A stretch of DNA of 64,000 bases from Shimwellia blattae DSM 4481 = NBRC 105725 (GCF_000262305.1 NC_017910.1:3410001-3474000), one strand, 5' to 3'; numbered from the stretch's first letter, positions 25,322-34,360 are shown. Program-made: numbers and translations. Notes: generated from the sequence alone by a model not told the origin.

Positions 25322-27043
25322 ATGAGTGGATGTAAAGGCTGTACCCAGTGCGGATCCCACTTCAGCCCGGTATTAACCGGTGACGACGGCGCACTGAAAC
25401 GTGCCCTGTATAAATCCATGGGCCATACGGATGAGCAACTGCGCCAGCCCGTAATTGCAGTGGTCAACAGCTACACCAACGCCACGGCGGGCCACGTTAA
25501 CTTAAACGAGCTGACCGCCCAGGTGCTGGCAGGTATTGAAGAGGCAGGCGGGGTCGGCATGGTGTTTGGCACTATTGCCCCCTGCGACGGCATTGCCGAG
25601 GGGCACCTGGGCATGCGCTATATTCTCGCGGCCCGGGAGGTGATCACCGCCTCTATTGAGGTGATGATGCGCGCCCACCGTTTTGACGGCATGGTGCTGC
25701 TGGGCTCCTGCGACAAGATAGTGCCCGCCATGCTGATGGCGGCCGCCCGGCTGGATGTGCCCGCGATCATGGTCAATGGCGGGCCCATGTACCCGGCCAG
25801 CTACCGGGGAAAACACTGGGACGGCAATATCGTCACCGAAGCCATTGGCTGGAAAACCCGCGGTGAGATAAGCGAAGAAGAGTTCGCCCATATTGAAAAT
25901 ATCGCCGAGCCCGGCCCCGGCTCCTGCACCATGTACGGCACCGCCAACACCATGTGCTGCCTGGCCGAAGTGCTGGGGATGAGCTTACCGGGCAGCAGTA
26001 CGCTCCCGGCTATCTCCCCGGAGCGCCGCCAGGCCGCGAAGGAGAGCGGGAAACAGGCCGTACAGCTGGTTAATCAGGGGGTTAACGCCCGCCAGATAAT
26101 CACCCCGCAGGCTATCCACAACGCCATGGTCTTTCTGCTGGCGACCGGCGGTTCAACCAACGCCATTTTACATTTACAGGCCATCCACTATGAGGCGGAG
26201 CTGGGCCACTTACCGCTTTCGGCTTTTGATGAGCTCAGCCACCAGGTACCACTGGTCGCGGCGCTGTACCCCGCCTCAGAGCACGACATGATCGACTTCT
26301 GGGAGTCTGGCGGTGTTCCGGCAGTAGAGCACGAGATCCAGTCGCTCCTGCATCATGAGGCGCTCACGGTGGCGGGGAAAACCAAAGGCGAACTGCTGGC
26401 AGCAGGCCATGCCAGCCCGCGCCCGGAGGTGATCCACACCCTGGCAGCCCCGGTGCGCAACGAGCCCGGCGTCGCGGTGCTGCACGGTAACCTGGCGCCA
26501 CTGGGGGCCATTGTGAAGCCTGCGGCCGTGCCGGAGGCGTTGCTCTGTTTTAGCGGGCCTGCGGTGGTGTTTAACAGCGAGCAGGACGCCATTGATTCGA
26601 TAATGTCCGGCACCATAGCCCCCGGCAGTGTGCTGGTGCTGCGCTATGAAGGCCCCTCCGGCGGGCCGGGGATGCCGGAAATGTATAAACCGATGAAGTC
26701 ACTGGAGGGGATGGGGCTGTCTGACAGCTGCGCACTGATCACCGACGGGCGCTTCTCCGGCTCTAACCGGGGCCTGTTTGTGGGCCATATCTCCCCGGAA
26801 GCGGTAGAAGGCGGGGAGCTGGGGCTGGTGGAAGATGGCGACCAGATAACGATTGATATCCCGGCCCGGATCCTTGAGCTGAACGTCTCCCCCGACGAGC
26901 TGGCCCGCCGCCGTAGCCAGTGGCAGCCGGTGCACAAAAGCGTCCCGCGCGGCTTTTTGCAGCTTTACCGCCGCTGGGCACTGCCTGCCGCTCAGGGGGC
27001 CGTATTAACCGCAGAGGAGCAACCCCATGACCCGACGTTATAA
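25322..27043 (+). CDS. IlvD/EDD-family sugar-acid dehydratase
   Basis: Iron-sulfur dehydratase of 573 residues from the ATG at 25322 (AGGAG just upstream). The three expected cluster cysteines are Cys88 (PCDGIAEG), Cys130 (GSCDKIVPAM) and Cys202 (GSCTMYGTANTM). Later family motifs are TGGSTNAILHLQAIHYEA and ALITDGRFSGSNRGLFVGH. It is shorter than E. coli YjhG/YagF (655 residues) and closer in size to IlvD and Edd. Its neighbours imply it dehydrates an aldonate to a 2-keto-3-deoxy acid rather than serving valine synthesis. Odd: the N-terminus carries an extra CxxCxxC (Cys4, 7, 10). It overlaps the aldolase gene by 17 bp. Confidence 0.87.
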   Translation: MSGCKGCTQCGSHFSPVLTGDDGALKRALYKSMGHTDEQLRQPVIAVVNSYTNATAGHVNLNELTAQVLAGIEEAGGVGMVFGTIAPCDGIAEGHLGMRYILAAREVITASIEVMMRAHRFDGMVLLGSCDKIVPAMLMAAARLDVPAIMVNGGPMYPASYRGKHWDGNIVTEAIGWKTRGEISEEEFAHIENIAEPGPGSCTMYGTANTMCCLAEVLGMSLPGSSTLPAISPERRQAAKESGKQAVQLVNQGVNARQIITPQAIHNAMVFLLATGGSTNAILHLQAIHYEAELGHLPLSAFDELSHQVPLVAALYPASEHDMIDFWESGGVPAVEHEIQSLLHHEALTVAGKTKGELLAAGHASPRPEVIHTLAAPVRNEPGVAVLHGNLAPLGAIVKPAAVPEALLCFSGPAVVFNSEQDAIDSIMSGTIAPGSVLVLRYEGPSGGPGMPEMYKPMKSLEGMGLSDSCALITDGRFSGSNRGLFVGHISPEAVEGGELGLVEDGDQITIDIPARILELNVSPDELARRRSQWQPVHKSVPRGFLQLYRRWALPAAQGAVLTAEEQPHDPTL

Positions 27044-27944
27044 CGCCTGCCATATTGCCGGGGTGAACCCGATAGCCGCCCTGCCCTTTACCACCAGTGG
27101 CGATATCGATCAAATCAGCATGGTGCAGCTCCTGGAGCACCTTGCCGGTACCGGAGTACAGGGGCTGACACTGTTCGGCATTGCCAGTGAGTTCCCGAAA
27201 CTCAGCGATCCGGAGCGCGCCCGGCTGGCTCAGTTGTTTGTCAGCACGTTATCCGGTGCTGATGTATACAGGGTATTATCGGTCACTGAGCACTGTACCG
27301 AGCTGGCGGTACAACGCGCCAGAGAGTACGCCCGGCTGGGTGCCGATGCGCTGATGCTGCTACCGCCCTTTTTCCTGCACCCCTCTCAGGAGGCCATTGC
27401 CGCCCATATTACCGCCGTGCTGGAGGCGGTAGATATTCCGGTCCTGGTGCAGTACGCCCCCGGGGAGACCGGTATCCCCCTGCCCGCACAGCAGCTGGCG
27501 GATGTTGCCGGGCGCTACCCCCATGCGGTGTTTAAAATTGAGAACACCTCCCCGGTGGAGTACACCCGGGAATTTCTGGCCCTGGCACCGGACGCGGGCG
27601 TCATGAATGGCTATGCGGGGATTTTTATGCCGGATATGCTTACAGCCGGGGGCAAGGGCGTGATGCCGGGCTGTTCATTCAGTGAAGTGTACGTGGCGAT
27701 TTACCGCCTCTGGGTGGCGGGCGAAACCACACAAGCCCGCCAGCTGCACCAGCGGCTGCTACCGTTTATCCGCCCGTGGATGAGCCACTGTGAGTATATT
27801 ATTCAGGTGGAAAAAACCATTCTGTACCGGCGGGGGATCATCGCCAGCGACTACTGCCGCCGCCCTGGCTGGGCGCTCAGCGACGACGATCACCAGCAGA
27901 TTGCGCACTTAATGGAGACGTTTGACCTGGCACCCGCCCGGTAA
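27027..27944 (+). CDS. DHDPS/KDG-aldolase family lyase
   Basis: A 305-residue (beta/alpha)8 class I aldolase. The Schiff-base lysine is Lys170 in AVFKIENTSP and the catalytic tyrosine Tyr143 in VQYAPGETG. The substrate-loop motif, GTTGE in DHDPS, is GIASE at residues 51-55, so it is unlikely to make dihydrodipicolinate. Such enzymes cleave 2-keto-3-deoxy acids to pyruvate and an aldehyde, as proposed for E. coli YjhH/YagE. The ATG lies inside the end of the dehydratase gene, so the two are co-translated. The exact substrate is not determined. Confidence 0.85.
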   Translation: MTRRYNACHIAGVNPIAALPFTTSGDIDQISMVQLLEHLAGTGVQGLTLFGIASEFPKLSDPERARLAQLFVSTLSGADVYRVLSVTEHCTELAVQRAREYARLGADALMLLPPFFLHPSQEAIAAHITAVLEAVDIPVLVQYAPGETGIPLPAQQLADVAGRYPHAVFKIENTSPVEYTREFLALAPDAGVMNGYAGIFMPDMLTAGGKGVMPGCSFSEVYVAIYRLWVAGETTQARQLHQRLLPFIRPWMSHCEYIIQVEKTILYRRGIIASDYCRRPGWALSDDDHQQIAHLMETFDLAPAR

Positions 27945-27952
27945 ACAGAGGT

Positions 27953-27976
27953 AAAAAAGGGACCCACCGGGTCCCT
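27953..27976 (-). terminator. ispH operon terminator
   Basis: On the minus strand AGGGACCC pairs with GGGTCCCT (3-nt loop) and is followed by six T residues. It ends the ribF-ileS-lspA-fkpB-ispH transcript; the aldolase gene converges on it from the other side. Confidence 0.85.
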
Positions 27977-27994
27977 TGTCGTTACAGGTGTGAG

Positions 27995-28945
27995 TCACTC
28001 AACCTGCTGAATGTCGAGACGCAGCTCTTTCGGCACTTCAAAGACGATATTTTCTTCGCGGCCTTCCAGAGAGACGGCCTCACCGCCGCCCAGCTGTTGC
28101 AGGCGGCGAATCACGTTCTGGACCAGAATATCCGGTGCCGAAGCCCCTGCGGTAACCCCGACACACGCAATGCCTGAGACCCACTCCGGCTGGATATCTG
28201 TCGCGTCATCAATCAGGTACGCGACCTTGCCCTGGCGGCGTGCCAGCTCTGCCAGCCGGTTAGAGTTTGAGGAGTTCTTCGAGCCGACCACCAGCACCAC
28301 ATCTGCCCGGGCCGCCAGATCGCGCACCGCTTCCTGGCGGTTGGTGGTGGCATAGCAGATATCGTCTTTACGGGGGCCGATAATCTCCGGGAAGCTCTGG
28401 CGCAGGGCGTCAATCACCTCAGAGGTATCGTCCACCGACAGGGTGGTCTGGGTCATGAAGGAGAGCCGGGAAGGATCTTTAACCGTCAGCGTGCGGACAT
28501 CTTCCGGCGACTCCACCAGATACATGCCCCCTTGCGGGTTACTGTACTGGCCCATGGTGCCTTCCACTTCCGGATGGCCCGCATGGCCTATCAGAATCGC
28601 CTCTTCACCCCGGCGGCTGGCGCGGGCCACTTCCATATGCACTTTGGTGACCAGCGGGCAGGTGGCATCAAATACCGTCAGTTCGCGGTTTTTCGCCTCG
28701 TTACGTACCGCCTGGGAGACCCCGTGGGCAGAGAAGATAAGGATAGCGCCGTCCGGCACGTCGCTTATCTCCTCAATAAAAATCGCCCCGCGCTGGCGCA
28801 GGGTGTCCACCACATAGCGGTTATGCACCACTTCATGGCGCACATAAATTGGCGCGCCGAACAGTGTCAGCGCGTTTTCAACAATGCTGATGGCGCGATC
28901 AACCCCGGCGCAGAAACCGCGCGGGTTAGCCAGCAGGATCTGCAT
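27995..28945 (-). CDS. ispH: HMBPP reductase IspH
   Basis: Last enzyme of the MEP isoprenoid pathway, converting HMBPP to IPP and DMAPP; 316 residues as in E. coli. The three 4Fe-4S ligands are Cys12 (NPRGFCAGVDRAI), the cysteine in FDATCPLVTKVH near residue 96 and that in DDICYATTNRQ near 197. The catalytic glutamate region TQTTLSVDDTSE is present. The gene overlaps fkpB by 20 bp and is last in the cluster. Confidence 0.98.
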   Translation of the reverse strand: MQILLANPRGFCAGVDRAISIVENALTLFGAPIYVRHEVVHNRYVVDTLRQRGAIFIEEISDVPDGAILIFSAHGVSQAVRNEAKNRELTVFDATCPLVTKVHMEVARASRRGEEAILIGHAGHPEVEGTMGQYSNPQGGMYLVESPEDVRTLTVKDPSRLSFMTQTTLSVDDTSEVIDALRQSFPEIIGPRKDDICYATTNRQEAVRDLAARADVVLVVGSKNSSNSNRLAELARRQGKVAYLIDDATDIQPEWVSGIACVGVTAGASAPDILVQNVIRRLQQLGGGEAVSLEGREENIVFEVPKELRLDIQQVE

Positions 28946-29396
28946 CGGGAGCCTCCAGTACCGGATCCACTTCCAGCACTTCTACGTCAAAATGAACGGT
29001 TTGCCCGGCCAGCAGATGGTTAAAGTCCACGGTGATGGAATCACCATTGACCTCACGAATCACGCCGGGCATCTCACTGCCGTCCATAGCCGTAAACAAC
29101 ATAATCGCGCCCACCTCAGGCTCCCCCGCGTCGATAAAATCGCGCCGCGAGAAATACTGAATCAGATCCGGGCTCACAACCCCGAAAGCGGACTCCGGCG
29201 GCAGCGAGAAGGTGGTCTTATCCCCGGCCTTCAGCCCCAGCAGATGCTGCTCCAGCCCTTCAGACAGGCTGGTATCGCCAAGGCGAAACAGTGCCGGTTT
29301 GCCGTTGTCGCGGGTCGACTCTGCGGTTGAACCGTCGTCGAGTTTCAGCGTGAAATGCACCAGCACCGCGCTGTTGCTCTGTACAGACTCAGCCAT
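28926..29396 (-). CDS. fkpB: FKBP-type peptidyl-prolyl isomerase FkpB (SlpA)
   Basis: Proline isomerase and chaperone of 156 residues. The FKBP core (AVLVHFTLKLDDGSTAEST, then SLSEGLEQHLLGLKAGDKTTF) encloses an insert-in-flap domain (FIDAGEPEVGAIMLF), as in SlyD. It is about seven residues longer at the C-terminus than E. coli FkpB because its stop lies within ispH. Neighbouring overlaps with lspA (8 bp) and ispH (20 bp) point to coupled translation. Confidence 0.95.
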   Translation of the reverse strand: MAESVQSNSAVLVHFTLKLDDGSTAESTRDNGKPALFRLGDTSLSEGLEQHLLGLKAGDKTTFSLPPESAFGVVSPDLIQYFSRRDFIDAGEPEVGAIMLFTAMDGSEMPGVIREVNGDSITVDFNHLLAGQTVHFDVEVLEVDPVLEAPDADPAG

Positions 29397-29913
29397 TGGT
29401 CACCTTTTTGTTGTCTTTGTCGTTGGATTTACCGGAGGAGACAAAAAAACCCTCCAGCACGATCAGCGCCGCGCCAATACAGATCCCCATATCGGCGATG
29501 TTGAAGGTCGGGAAGTGCCAGTCACCGACGTAAAAGTCGATCATATCCACCACAAAACCGTGCACCATGCGATCAAATAAATTGCCCAGCGCCCCGCCGA
29601 TAATCAGCGAGTAGGCAATGTTATTGAGCTTCTGGCGGGCGCTGGTGCGGTAAAGCAGCACCAGAAGCACCAGAGCAATGCCGATGGCAATACCGGCAAA
29701 GAACCAGCGCTGCCAGCCATCCTGCCCGGCCAGGAAGCTGAACGCCGCCCCCGGATTATGGGCATAATGCAGGTTAAAGAACGGGATCAGCGGCCGGGTT
29801 TCATACAGCACAAAATTATCCATAATCCACTGTTTGAAACCCAGATCCACGACCAGTACCAGAAGCGCCAGCCACAGCCAGCGCAGACCTGTTGAAAGAA
29901 TCGGTTTACTCAT
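29389..29913 (-). CDS. lspA: Prolipoprotein signal peptidase LspA
   Basis: Aspartyl signal peptidase II of the inner membrane, which removes signal peptides from lipidated prolipoproteins. It is 174 residues against 164 in E. coli, with a charged tail rich in Lys, Asp and Asn. Four hydrophobic segments are visible. The catalytic aspartates lie in GGALGNLFDRMVHGFVVD and NIADMGICIGAA; the conserved NLHYAHNPGAAFSFLAG block precedes them. Its first base overlaps the last base of ileS. Confidence 0.96.
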   Translation of the reverse strand: MSKPILSTGLRWLWLALLVLVVDLGFKQWIMDNFVLYETRPLIPFFNLHYAHNPGAAFSFLAGQDGWQRWFFAGIAIGIALVLLVLLYRTSARQKLNNIAYSLIIGGALGNLFDRMVHGFVVDMIDFYVGDWHFPTFNIADMGICIGAALIVLEGFFVSSGKSNDKDNKKVTNG

Positions 29914-32759
29914 CAGGCAAACTTACGTTTTTCGCCGTCACCGGCGACGTTAGTAACACAGCGACCGCAGATATCTGCGTGCTCCGCGACCTTGCCAATA
30001 TCCGTGGTGTAATGCCAGCAGCGCGGGCACTTCTCACCTTCGGCTTTTTGCAGGGTAATCTTCAGCCCCTTGAGCACATCGCTCTGCTGGGCCTGTTGCG
30101 GTGCATCCGCATAATCAGCCACCTGCGCACCGGAGGTCAGCAGCACAAAGCGCAGCTCGTCGCCCAGGCTCAGCAGGCTGGCTTTCAGTTCCGGATCCGC
30201 ATACAGGGTCACTGCCGCGCCCAGGGAGCCGCCGACCAGTTTATCGGCGCGGGCCTGCTCGATAACTTTGTTCACTTCACCGCGCACTTCCAGCAGCGTT
30301 TCCCAGAAGGCATCGTTCATGGCTTCGCTGTCTGCCAGGCCAAACAGCCCTTCGTACCACTCACCGGTGAATACGTATTTTTCACGCTCACCCGGCAGAT
30401 AGCCCCAGACTTCGTCTGCGGTGAAGGACATTACCGGCGCCATCCAGCGCACCAGCGCTTCAGCGATATGGAACAGCGCGGTCTGGCAGCTGCGGCGCGC
30501 TACGCTGTCGGCTTTGGCGGTGTACTGGCGATCTTTAATGATATCCAGATAGAACGAGCCCATCTCCACAGAGCAGAAGCGCATCAGACGCTGTACCACT
30601 TCATGGAAGTCGTAGCTTTCATAGGCCTTGATAATGTCAGCCTGAGCCGCCTGAGCACAGCCCACCGCCCAGCGATCCAGCACCACCATCTCTTCCGGTT
30701 TCACCATGTCTTTGACCGGATCAAACCCGTTAAGGTTCGCCAGCAGGAAGCGCGCGGTGTTACGGATACGGCGATAGGCGTCTGCTGAGCGCTTGAGGAT
30801 CTCGTCAGACACGGCCATTTCACCGGTATAGTCGGTAGAGGCCACCCACAGGCGCAGAATATCCGCACCCAGTTTGTTCATCACATCCTGCGGGCTGACA
30901 GTGTTACCAATGGATTTGGACATCTTGCGGCCTTCACCGTCCACGGTGAAGCCGTGCGTCAGCACCTGGCGGTACGGAGCTTTGCCTTTCATGGCCACGC
31001 TAATCATCAGCGAGGACATAAACCAGCCGCGGTGCTGGTCGGAGCCTTCCAGGTACATATCCGCAGAGTGGCCGTTAAATTCCGGGCGCGCATCCACGAC
31101 CGAGTAGCTGGTGGATCCGGAGTCAAACCACACGTCCAGGGTATCCGGCACTTTCACCCAGTTGTCGGCGTCATCGCCCAGGATTTCCCGCTGATCCAGA
31201 TCCCACCAGGCCTGGATACCGTCTTTCTCAACCCGTTTGGCGACTTCTTCCATCAGCTCAACGGTGCGCGGATGCAGCTCTTCGGTGTCTTTATGGACAA
31301 ACAGGGACATCGGCACGCCCCAGGTACGCTGGCGGGAGATACACCAGTCCGGGCGGTTTGCCACCATGTTTTCGATGCGTGCTTTACCCCATGCCGGGAT
31401 CCAGCCGCTGAGATTATCTTTAGCCAGACCTTCCTGCTCGATACGGTCAATCTCTTTGAGCGAGTTAATCCGCAGGCCTTTCTGATCCATGCTCACGAAC
31501 CACTGAGGGGTGGCGCGGAAGATGATCGGCGTTTTGTGGCGCCAGCAGCACGGGTAGCTGTGCTGCATCTTCTCAACGTGCAGCAGTGCGCCTTTCTCGC
31601 GCAGCAGCTCAACAATGGTATCGTTGGCTTTAAAGACGTTCAGCCCGTCCAGGCCCGGGTAGGTGCCAGGCAGGTAAGTTCCGTCCGGCCCGACCGGGTT
31701 TGCGATTTCCAGGCCATATTTCTGGCTGATGGTGTAGTCATCCGGGCCGTGACCACCGGCGGTATGCACCGCACCAGTACCTGCGTCCAGGGTGACATGC
31801 TCGCCCAGAATGGCCGGTACATCGAAGCCCATAAACGGATGGGTAAAGCGCAGCAGCTCCAGCTGTGCACCTTTCACGGTAGCGAGGATCTGGCCGGAAA
31901 GCCCGGTGCGTTTTAATACGCTCTCAACCAGATCGGCGGCCAGAATCAGCGCCTGGCCGTCTGTCTGTACCAGCGCATAGTCGATATCCGCATGCAGAGA
32001 GATAGCCCGGTTAGCCGGTAAGGTCCACGGGGTAGTGGTCCAGATAACCAGAGAGATCGGGCCATCAACCTTGTCCACGCCAAATGCGGTTTTGATTGCC
32101 GTTTCATCTACGCCACGGAACGCCACGTCGATAGACGGGGAGGTCTTGTCGTAATATTCCACTTCCGCTTCCGCCAGCGCAGAGCGGCAGTCGATGCACC
32201 AGTGCACCGGCTTTGCCCCTTTGTGCAGGTGACCATTGGCAATAATTTTACCCAGCGCACGGATGATGTTGGCTTCCGTGTTGAAGTCCATGGTCAGATA
32301 GGGGTGCTGCCAGTCGCCCAGCACGCCCAGGCGGATAAAGTCTGTGCGCTGCCCGTCAATCTGGGTGGCCGCATATTCGCGGCATTTTGCGCGAAACTCC
32401 GCCGCGGTGAACTTCTCACCCGGTTTGCCGTATTCCTGCTCCACTTTCAGCTCAATCGGCAGGCCGTGGCAGTCCCAGCCCGGGATATACGGAGAGTCGT
32501 AACCGGACAGGGTTTTGGATTTGATAATAATATCTTTCAGAATCTTGTTAACTGAGTGACCAATGTGAATGCTGCCGTTCGCATAGGGAGGGCCATCATG
32601 CAGAATGAAGGATTTTTTGCCCTTTTTAGCCGTACGAATTAACTGGTACAGGCCGTCGTCGTTCCAGCGCGCCAGCATGCCCGGCTCGCGTTTGGCGAGG
32701 TCGCCGCGCATCGGGAACCCTGTTTCCGGCAAATTCAGGGTAGATTTATAGTCACTCAT
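29913..32759 (-). CDS. ileS: Isoleucyl-tRNA synthetase IleS
   Basis: Class I synthetase of 948 residues (E. coli 938). HIGH motif DGPPYANGSIHIGHSVNK at about 55-72; KMSKS motif GRKMSKSIGNTVSPQDV near 600. The CP1 editing domain lies between them, including WTTTPWTLPANRAISLHADI near 243. The C-terminal zinc site is CPRCWHYTTDIG with CGRCVTNV. The start MSDYKSTLNLPETGFPMRGD is standard. It lies 30 bp downstream of ribF. Confidence 0.98.
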   Translation of the reverse strand: MSDYKSTLNLPETGFPMRGDLAKREPGMLARWNDDGLYQLIRTAKKGKKSFILHDGPPYANGSIHIGHSVNKILKDIIIKSKTLSGYDSPYIPGWDCHGLPIELKVEQEYGKPGEKFTAAEFRAKCREYAATQIDGQRTDFIRLGVLGDWQHPYLTMDFNTEANIIRALGKIIANGHLHKGAKPVHWCIDCRSALAEAEVEYYDKTSPSIDVAFRGVDETAIKTAFGVDKVDGPISLVIWTTTPWTLPANRAISLHADIDYALVQTDGQALILAADLVESVLKRTGLSGQILATVKGAQLELLRFTHPFMGFDVPAILGEHVTLDAGTGAVHTAGGHGPDDYTISQKYGLEIANPVGPDGTYLPGTYPGLDGLNVFKANDTIVELLREKGALLHVEKMQHSYPCCWRHKTPIIFRATPQWFVSMDQKGLRINSLKEIDRIEQEGLAKDNLSGWIPAWGKARIENMVANRPDWCISRQRTWGVPMSLFVHKDTEELHPRTVELMEEVAKRVEKDGIQAWWDLDQREILGDDADNWVKVPDTLDVWFDSGSTSYSVVDARPEFNGHSADMYLEGSDQHRGWFMSSLMISVAMKGKAPYRQVLTHGFTVDGEGRKMSKSIGNTVSPQDVMNKLGADILRLWVASTDYTGEMAVSDEILKRSADAYRRIRNTARFLLANLNGFDPVKDMVKPEEMVVLDRWAVGCAQAAQADIIKAYESYDFHEVVQRLMRFCSVEMGSFYLDIIKDRQYTAKADSVARRSCQTALFHIAEALVRWMAPVMSFTADEVWGYLPGEREKYVFTGEWYEGLFGLADSEAMNDAFWETLLEVRGEVNKVIEQARADKLVGGSLGAAVTLYADPELKASLLSLGDELRFVLLTSGAQVADYADAPQQAQQSDVLKGLKITLQKAEGEKCPRCWHYTTDIGKVAEHADICGRCVTNVAGDGEKRKFA

Positions 32760-32789
32760 CAGATTCTCGGTTCCGTATTTCGGTGTTAA

Positions 32790-33746
32790 TTAATAGCTCT
32801 GGCAATTTTTAGCCGGGGTTTGTAGCCCAAAGAAATCGCGGGCTGTCTCCACATCTCTGGCGATTTGCGCTTTCAGCTCATCCAGGGAGGCAAATCGCTG
32901 CTCATTGCGAATTTTTTTGCGCAATACCACATCAATATGCTGCCCGTAGAGATCCATTACCACATCCAGTAAGTGGACCTCCAGTTGCTGGCGCATACCG
33001 GATACCGTTGGTCGGGTACCGATATTGGCCACGCCGGGGATCGCCTGACCCCAGGGACCGATAACCTCAACCGCGAACACCCCTTTTACCGGGGAGACCT
33101 GGCGCCGCAGCGGCAGGTTTGCGGTAGGAAAGCCGATAGTGCGGCCTAACTCGTCACCATGCACGACCCGGCCAGAAATTGAGAAAGGATGGCCCAGCAG
33201 ACGCTCTGCCTGCTCAAGGGAATCCTCCTGTAATGCCTGGCGAACCGCTGTACTGCTGATACGCATGCCCCCGTGGCAAAATGTCCGGGTGCTGGTGACC
33301 TGGAAGCCATATTCCGCTCCCGCCTTCTGTAATAACAAGAAATCCCCCTGACGACCAGCGCCAAATCGGAAATCATCGCCAATCGCCAGAAATTGCACCC
33401 CGAGGCGGTTTACCAGCAGGTCGCTGACAAAGCGCTGTGCCGTCAGGGCGGCGAAGCGCCGGTCAAAACGCACACACAGCACATAATCCACCCCGCACTG
33501 GGCCAGATAGCGGAGTTTCTCCCGCAGGCGGCTTAAGCGCGCCGGGGCGCGGTCTGCGGCGAACAGTTCAAGGGGTTGAGGCTCGAAAATCATCACCATG
33601 ACCGGAAGCCCGCGGGCATCACCTTCCGCGCGCAGGGCTTTCAGTAAAGCCTGGTGCCCGCGATGGACGCCGTCAAAGTTACCAATGGTCAGTACACAGC
33701 CGTGGTGGGCCGGACGGAGATTATGTATGCCGCGTATCAGCTTCAT
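32790..33746 (-). CDS. ribF: Bifunctional riboflavin kinase / FAD synthetase RibF
   Basis: Converts riboflavin to FMN and FAD. The 318-residue protein begins MKLIRGIHNLRPAHHGCVLT, with the nucleotidyltransferase motif TIGNFDGVHRGHQALL near residues 20-36 and the second adenylation motif RISSTAVRQAL near 160. The C-terminal kinase domain contains GRTIGFPTANLPL and the LEVHLLDVVMDLYG block. It is first in the ribF-ileS-lspA-fkpB-ispH cluster and has its own promoter. Confidence 0.97.
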   Translation of the reverse strand: MKLIRGIHNLRPAHHGCVLTIGNFDGVHRGHQALLKALRAEGDARGLPVMVMIFEPQPLELFAADRAPARLSRLREKLRYLAQCGVDYVLCVRFDRRFAALTAQRFVSDLLVNRLGVQFLAIGDDFRFGAGRQGDFLLLQKAGAEYGFQVTSTRTFCHGGMRISSTAVRQALQEDSLEQAERLLGHPFSISGRVVHGDELGRTIGFPTANLPLRRQVSPVKGVFAVEVIGPWGQAIPGVANIGTRPTVSGMRQQLEVHLLDVVMDLYGQHIDVVLRKKIRNEQRFASLDELKAQIARDVETARDFFGLQTPAKNCQSY

Positions 33747-33775
33747 GACTGGCTCAAAACAGTGGAAATCGGCGG

Positions 33776-33804
33776 ATTATACCTTGTACAGCGGTTAAGG
33801 TTAA
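33776..33804 (-). promoter_or_regulatory. ribF promoter
   Basis: On the minus strand a perfect TATAAT (33776-33781) is preceded at 17 bp by TTAACC (33799-33804), four of six matches to the -35 consensus. It lies 30 bp upstream of the ribF start. Confidence 0.7.
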
Positions 33805-33999
33805 CCCGGTAATCGCCGCAATCACACAAAGCAGTGAGTGATTTCATCATCATGGCCTGTTGGCGCAGAATTATCTGGGTTGATCTGCGTTTTTTTGTCG
33901 TCTGAGGGCTGTATTAGCGACCAGCAAGCTGGTAGAATCTTGCGCCATCACTACGTAACTGGTGCCGATTTTTTAACGGCGCTTATTTGCACAAATCCA
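33805..33999. other. ribF-rpsT divergent interval: no gene identified
   Basis: The whole gap between ribF and rpsT is 326 bp. Its ends hold the ribF and rpsT promoters. On the minus strand there are fragments matching my memory of the E. coli yaaY frame: one reading RSDGARFYQLAG, which then hits a stop, and one reading LTLTAVQGI near the ribF promoter. No complete yaaY-like frame exists. A second rpsT promoter, known in E. coli, is expected here but was not placed. Confidence 0.5.
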
Positions 34000-34028
34000 T
34001 TGACAAAAGAAGGCTAAACGGGCATATT
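34000..34028 (+). promoter_or_regulatory. rpsT promoter (P2 position)
   Basis: A perfect -35 TTGACA (34000-34005), a 17-bp spacer and -10 CATATT (34023-34028), in the same context as the proximal rpsT promoter of E. coli. The leader from here to the TTG start is about 38 nt. Confidence 0.75.
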
Positions 34029-34072
34029 CCTCGGCCTTTGAATGTCCATATAGATTATTTGGGAGTTGGACC

Positions 34073-34336
34073 TTGGCTAATATCAAATCAGCTAAGAAAC
34101 GCGCCGTACAGTCTGAAAAGCGCCGCAAGCACAACGCTAGCCGTCGCTCCATGATGCGTACTTTTATCAAAAAAGTATACGCGGCGATCGAAGCAGGCGA
34201 CAAAGTTGCTGCTCAGAATGCATTTAACGAAATGCAACCGATTGTGGATCGTCAGGCCAGCAAAGGTCTGATCCACAAAAACAAAGCTGCGCGTCATAAA
34301 GCAAACCTGACCGCTCAGATCAACAAACTGGCTTAA
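34073..34336 (+). CDS. rpsT: 30S ribosomal protein S20
   Basis: Primary 16S rRNA-binding protein of 87 residues (MANIKSAKKRAVQSEKRRKH to the C-terminal LTAQINKLA), mostly basic helix. Translation starts at TTG (34073), as in E. coli, where the rare start is needed for autoregulation by S20. The leader has only a weak GGAG. It is a single-gene unit divergent from ribF, with a strong terminator. Confidence 0.98.
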   Translation: MANIKSAKKRAVQSEKRRKHNASRRSMMRTFIKKVYAAIEAGDKVAAQNAFNEMQPIVDRQASKGLIHKNKAARHKANLTAQINKLA

Positions 34337-34360
34337 TCGCCTGTTCGTTGTGCTTTGATA

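Noticed and set aside
33805..33960. Minus-strand fragments resembling the E. coli yaaY frame
   Set aside because: One fragment (RSDGARFYQLAG) ends at a stop and the other (LTLTAVQGI) overlaps the ribF promoter, so conservation of promoter DNA explains them better than a gene.
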